A stretch of 7,736 nt of DNA from Clostridiales bacterium (lineage in GTDB: Bacteria; Bacillota; Clostridia; Oscillospirales; CAG-382): NCBI GenBank assembly GCA_003452915.1, contig DMMZ01000042.1, positions 1 through 7,736 of the forward strand, in the 5' to 3' direction. Below, piece by piece: positions 5,444 through 7,736 of the stretch (the first letter of the stretch is position 1; each line of letters begins with the position of its first letter). A model generated the notes under the pieces. The model saw nothing but the letters and a program-made list of their open reading frames with translations, was not told the DNA's origin and ran no database searches. Both the position numbers and the translations under genes were made by a program.

Positions 5444-6166
5444 TTGCCCTATACAACAGAGATTATTATTGCTGCCGTATCTGCCATTATAGGCGGAGTC
5501 ATAACCATTTGCATAGAAAAAATGAAAGAAAGAAAAATAATTAAGAAGGAAAAGGTTCAAAAACAAGAGATAATTTATAGTAATCGTCCTGAATTTCAAA
5601 TTGAGGAGATGAAGGACCATTTTTCTCGTCCTGGAACCGGGATAAAGTCTGACAAATGCGATTTGGAATTGTATATTCCTAAAATTGAATCTTGTTGTGT
5701 AGAAAATAATAGTGTTCAACTAAATTATGGAGAGTACAATAAAAATATAAACGAATGGGTATGTCGAAAGTTTATTCTAAAGAATATTGGAAATACAGCA
5801 GTATATAGCTTAACTGTTGCCATGAACTTTAAGAGAAGTGCTTGTTTGTTTCTGTTTAATGAAATATTATTTGAGCTCCTAGGCCAAGGCAGTGTGAACT
5901 ATTCCCATATGTATGATAGAAGAATTGGACCCGGAGAAACAATTACTATAAAACTATGTTTTCACAAAGATCATATAATAGGTGGGCTGTTTAGTGCCCT
6001 TTTAGATATTTATTCTTGTGATGATCATAATCGTTATTGGTCTCAACCGTTTTTTGCACCAGATGATAAATTATATGAAAGCCGTTTGGTTTACTATAAT
6101 GAATATCGAGATAGCTCTCATGCAGATATTGCGATAGAGTGCTTTAAAAAACCTTATTTATGGTAA
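5444..6166 (+). CDS. N-terminally membrane-anchored protein with a beta-rich domain
   Basis: I place the start at TTG 5444 because a perfect AAGGAG precedes it; GTG 5402 would add 14 residues with a basic RRRR stretch. The 240-residue protein begins with one membrane helix (about 6-24, EIIIAAVSAIIGGVITICIE) followed by a lysine-rich segment (25-41), predicting a cytoplasmic C-terminal domain. That domain has alternating strands such as RKFILKNIGNTAVYSLTVAM (109-128) and RIGPGETITIKLCF (160-173). The phrase 'lkNiGntav...' with a later 'i.pget.ti.l' resembles immunoglobulin-like beta-sandwich folds seen in many anchored hypothetical proteins, some in defence islands. I recognise no catalytic motif. 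It starts 13 bases after the broken gene, so the two were probably cotranscribed. Confidence 0.7.
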   Translation: MPYTTEIIIAAVSAIIGGVITICIEKMKERKIIKKEKVQKQEIIYSNRPEFQIEEMKDHFSRPGTGIKSDKCDLELYIPKIESCCVENNSVQLNYGEYNKNINEWVCRKFILKNIGNTAVYSLTVAMNFKRSACLFLFNEILFELLGQGSVNYSHMYDRRIGPGETITIKLCFHKDHIIGGLFSALLDIYSCDDHNRYWSQPFFAPDDKLYESRLVYYNEYRDSSHADIAIECFKKPYLW

Positions 6167-6308
6167 CTAATTTTGACTTTTACGACATGCATCTCGTATT
6201 AGCCGACTGTAAAGTTAAACCTATACGCAAATCGGGTTTATTGTTTCGATACTTTCAAAATTTATTTCCCATTATGTTTTATATGCGTTAAAAACAAAGA
6301 ATGCTGAA
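6167..6308 (+). promoter_or_regulatory. Intergenic spacer before the six-helix membrane protein
   Basis: No gene is seen in this spacer. It contains TTTCCCATTATGTTTTAT (6265-6282), another copy of the CATTAT-centred motif, about 50 bases before the next start, and a weak 6-bp inverted repeat (6216-6221 with 6235-6240, loop 13) followed by a T-rich stretch that could terminate the upstream gene. Confidence 0.3.
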
Positions 6309-6320
6309 GTGAGGAAAACA

Positions 6321-6926
6321 ATGATGAATAGAAAAATAGGAATGTATAGTTCAATAACCAATCTATGCGCTGTAACTGGATTTGCATTGTGTATGTTGAT
6401 TGGAACAAACTTCGGAAGTTATCTTGTATGTATGTTCATTGCTTTCAGTTTTATTCCAATGATGTGCGCCTATGCTGCATATTGCAATACAGAAAAAAGA
6501 GTGGCAGGATATACTGCTATGATATTTGCCGGAGCATATGCTGTGTTCATACTTATGGTATACTTTGGTCAGGTAACAGCAGTACGTCTTGACAATTTGA
6601 ATGAACAGGCTGCACAAATACTTGATTATCAAAAATTTGGCTTGTTTTTTAATTATGACTTGCTTGGATATGGTTTGATGGCACTGTCGACTTTTTTTAC
6701 AGGACTTACAATAGAGCCGAAGACGAAAGCAGATAAATGGTTGAAGTGGTTGTTACTTATTCACGGCATATTCTTTATTAGCTGTTTTATTATGCCTATA
6801 CTCGGTATGTTCAACCAAGATTCACAAAGTCTAACTTGGATTGGAACCGCCGTGTTAATGTTTTGGTGTGTATATTTTGTACCTGTCGGTCTTTTATCTT
6901 TCTTGTATTTCAAAAAGCAGGCGTAA
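6321..6926 (+). CDS. Six-helix integral membrane protein of unknown function
   Basis: AAGTGAGG (6307-6314) lies six bases before ATG 6321, which I take as the start; the GTG at 6309 is inside that ribosome binding site and is unlikely to be used. The 201-residue protein has about six hydrophobic helices: near 10-28, 34-54, 62-82, 108-127, 140-160 and 172-194. Between helices 3 and 4 is a polar loop (RLDNLNEQAAQILDYQKFG), and between 4 and 5 a charged loop (EPKTKADKW). The most distinctive piece is FFNYDLLGYGLMALSTFFTG, which I associate with uncharacterised Firmicute membrane proteins. There are no transporter or enzyme motifs. The C-terminus ends in KKQA, suggesting it is cytoplasmic. The gene stands alone with its own leader. 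Confidence 0.75.
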   Translation: MMNRKIGMYSSITNLCAVTGFALCMLIGTNFGSYLVCMFIAFSFIPMMCAYAAYCNTEKRVAGYTAMIFAGAYAVFILMVYFGQVTAVRLDNLNEQAAQILDYQKFGLFFNYDLLGYGLMALSTFFTGLTIEPKTKADKWLKWLLLIHGIFFISCFIMPILGMFNQDSQSLTWIGTAVLMFWCVYFVPVGLLSFLYFKKQA

Positions 6927-7000
6927 GATATAAGCATTATATAAACCTTGCTTAACTTGATGAGTTTCACATTATCCATATTACATGAAAGGATTTTACA
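6927..7000 (+). promoter_or_regulatory. Leader of the integrase remnant
   Basis: AGTTTCACATTATCCATATT (6963-6982) repeats the motif found at 4951-4970, and another CATTAT is at 6935-6940. GAAAGGA (6987-6993) is a good ribosome binding site seven bases before ATG 7001. TTGCTT at 6948-6953 lies 16 bases before CATTAT 6970-6975 and could be a weak promoter. Confidence 0.35.
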
Positions 7001-7159
7001 ATGGCAAAAGCAAAAAAGCTCTCAAGTGGGAACTACAGAGTACAAATATTTCTTGGTAACGAAAATGGCAAACGCATTTATAAATCGTTCACTGCTTAAT
7101 CTCCTAAAGAAACCGAATGTCATTCCAATTGATATAAGATAAACCCGCCTTAAAGAACT
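7001..7159 (+). pseudogene. N-terminal scar of a tyrosine recombinase (integrase)
   Basis: ATG 7001 has a proper ribosome binding site. The first 32 residues read MAKAKKLSSGNYRVQIFLG, then NENGKRIYKSFTA, and a TAA at 7097-7099 stops them. This is the typical N-terminal AP2-like/arm-binding strand of phage and ICE tyrosine integrases (usual form KAKKLPSGNWRV...GKRKYKSFTA). The frame still looks homologous beyond the stop (SPKETECHSN, TGA, YKINPP, TAA at 7157-7159). The core-binding and catalytic domains (RHRHY residues) are absent, where an intact protein would need about 350 residues or more. It is a dead integrase. The intact start signals suggest that the loss came from 3' deletion and point mutation. 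Confidence 0.7.
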
Positions 7160-7235
7160 GCCCCAGATTGTATGCATACTCCGCTTATAAAAAACACCTT
7201 CACAGTTTGTCACTGTACAGCTGGTGTTCAATTCG

Positions 7236-7510
7236 TGTAGTCACACTGTTAAGTTTTCTGCGGAATATTCATTGTGTCGTCAATCTGAGGTTGTTTAATT
7301 TAAAAAGTATTTTTTTTTCATGTTCCTGGCAGAAGGAGTATATCTCTAGATCAAAATTGTCCATTAAATGCTCCTCAGAATTCCTTAAGCAACCCAAAGA
7401 AATTCTCAATAACAGCGTTTTCAAGACAGTTACATTTCCGACACATACATTGTCGAACCCCTTTTTCTTTCAACATTCGTTGATACTAGTTGATACTGCC
7501 AGCCCTGATC
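7236..7510 (-). pseudogene. IS3-family transposase (OrfB) C-terminal remnant
   Basis: On the - strand, DQGWQYQ (7490-7510) is followed, one frameshift later, by QRMLKEKGVRQ then CMCRKCNCLENAVIENFFGL to a TGA at 7375-7377. This is the end of the rve/DDE domain of IS3-family (IS150-group) OrfB; the glutamate of NAVIENFF is the third catalytic acid. The first two aspartates are missing with the rest of the gene. The break lies at a short duplicated TTGATACT stretch (7480-7497). Beyond the stop, another frame gives KLNNLRLTTQ, perhaps the very C-terminus, and TGTAGTCACACTGTTAAGTT at 7236-7255 may be the IS terminal repeat; both are weak. Bases 7160-7235 hold no gene I can support, only a hairpin AACACC/GGTGTT. 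Confidence 0.7.
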
Positions 7511-7673
7511 GGTAGACTTTTTTATTTTGCTTATTCCCGTGACATATTTCGTGACATATTATTCTGTAAATTACATATTTTAATAGTACATATATTTCAA
7601 ATAATTGTAATATACTACAACAGCATATATGCCGAAACGCATTGATAATGCTAGATAATTCGCTAAAACATAG

Positions 7674-7704
7674 AAAAAGCAAGGATTTTCAATCCTTGCT
7701 TTTT
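7674..7704 (-). terminator. 14-bp terminator hairpin next to the partial tRNA
   Basis: AAAAAGCAAGGATT (7674-7687) pairs perfectly with 7691-7704 around loop TTC. On the - strand it starts directly after the tRNA CCA and ends in a run of five T, a good intrinsic terminator for that tRNA. On the + strand it also ends in six T, so it may work in both directions. The region 7511-7673 to its left is AT-rich and without recognisable genes. Confidence 0.8.
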
Positions 7705-7736
7705 TGGTGGGGACTACAGGGCTCGAACCTGTGACC
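7705..7736 (-). tRNA. 3' part of a tRNA gene, cut by the window end
   Basis: Read on the - strand, the T stem and loop (ACAGG, TTCGAGC, CCTGT; 7716-7732) are followed by the acceptor half AGTCCCC, discriminator A and encoded CCA (7705-7707). The anticodon and 5' half lie beyond the window, so the amino acid cannot be named; the acceptor implies a 5' end of GGGGACT. It faces the opposite way to the three tRNAs at the left edge. Its 3' end is the usual sort of target for tyrosine integrases. Confidence 0.85.

Noticed and set aside
6216..6240. Inverted repeat TAAACC/GGTTTA as an intrinsic terminator of the anchored-protein gene.
   Set aside because: Only six AT-rich pairs and a 13-base loop; too weak to call as a terminator.
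7022..7231. A - strand ORF over the integrase scar and spacer.
   Set aside because: It is antisense to the recognisable integrase start, has no ribosome binding site and no family resemblance.

Overview
The window looks like an accessory, partly decayed island in the chromosome of an AT-rich Firmicute, most likely a member of the Clostridia. Supporting this: tRNA genes that encode their own CCA end, strong AAGGAG-type ribosome binding sites, TTG/GTG starts beside ATG, and the families present (IS1182- and IS3-type transposase remnants, a YD-repeat/Rhs wall-associated protein, a SatA-like plus YhbS-like acetyltransferase). The taxon is inferred from composition and family resemblance only.

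Left edge (1-534): three tRNA genes on the + strand, Met(CAT), Lys(CTT) and Trp(CCA). Every spacer carries a different inverted repeat. They are followed by the 3' end of an IS1182-family transposase on the - strand (539-700), which ends abruptly and is joined to unrelated sequence.

Rhs debris (801-2991): a YD-repeat/Rhs core gene is readable in one frame from 801 to 2393 but is interrupted by an in-frame TAG (1320), TAA (1908, exactly at the end of the conserved core) and TGA (2187). Past the core, the same frame encodes an unrecognised tail of about 160 codons, placed where polymorphic-toxin tips normally sit. A small hydrophobic ORF overlaps its end. After a strong hairpin (2641-2677) comes a second, separate YD-repeat fragment (2695-2991).

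Cargo genes (3197-6926, all + strand): an intact two-domain GNAT acetyltransferase; an intact small HEPN-like protein with an R-x4-H motif; a broken gene (frameshift plus amber) of a conserved hypothetical family; a membrane-anchored protein whose TTG start lies just after the broken gene; and a six-helix membrane protein. Apart from the broken gene and the anchored protein, the genes are separated by non-coding gaps, so they look like individually acquired genes and not one operon. A degenerate CATTAT-centred motif recurs upstream of four of the + strand genes.

Right edge (6927-7736): the N-terminus of a tyrosine integrase that stops after 32 codons, a degraded IS3-family transposase tail on the - strand, a strong hairpin, and the 3' part of a - strand tRNA cut by the window end. 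The integrase scar beside a tRNA 3' end suggests the island once inserted at that tRNA. No intact integrase or transposase remains, so the region looks immobile now. The genes most likely to be functional are the GNAT protein, the HEPN-like protein, the anchored protein and the six-helix protein.
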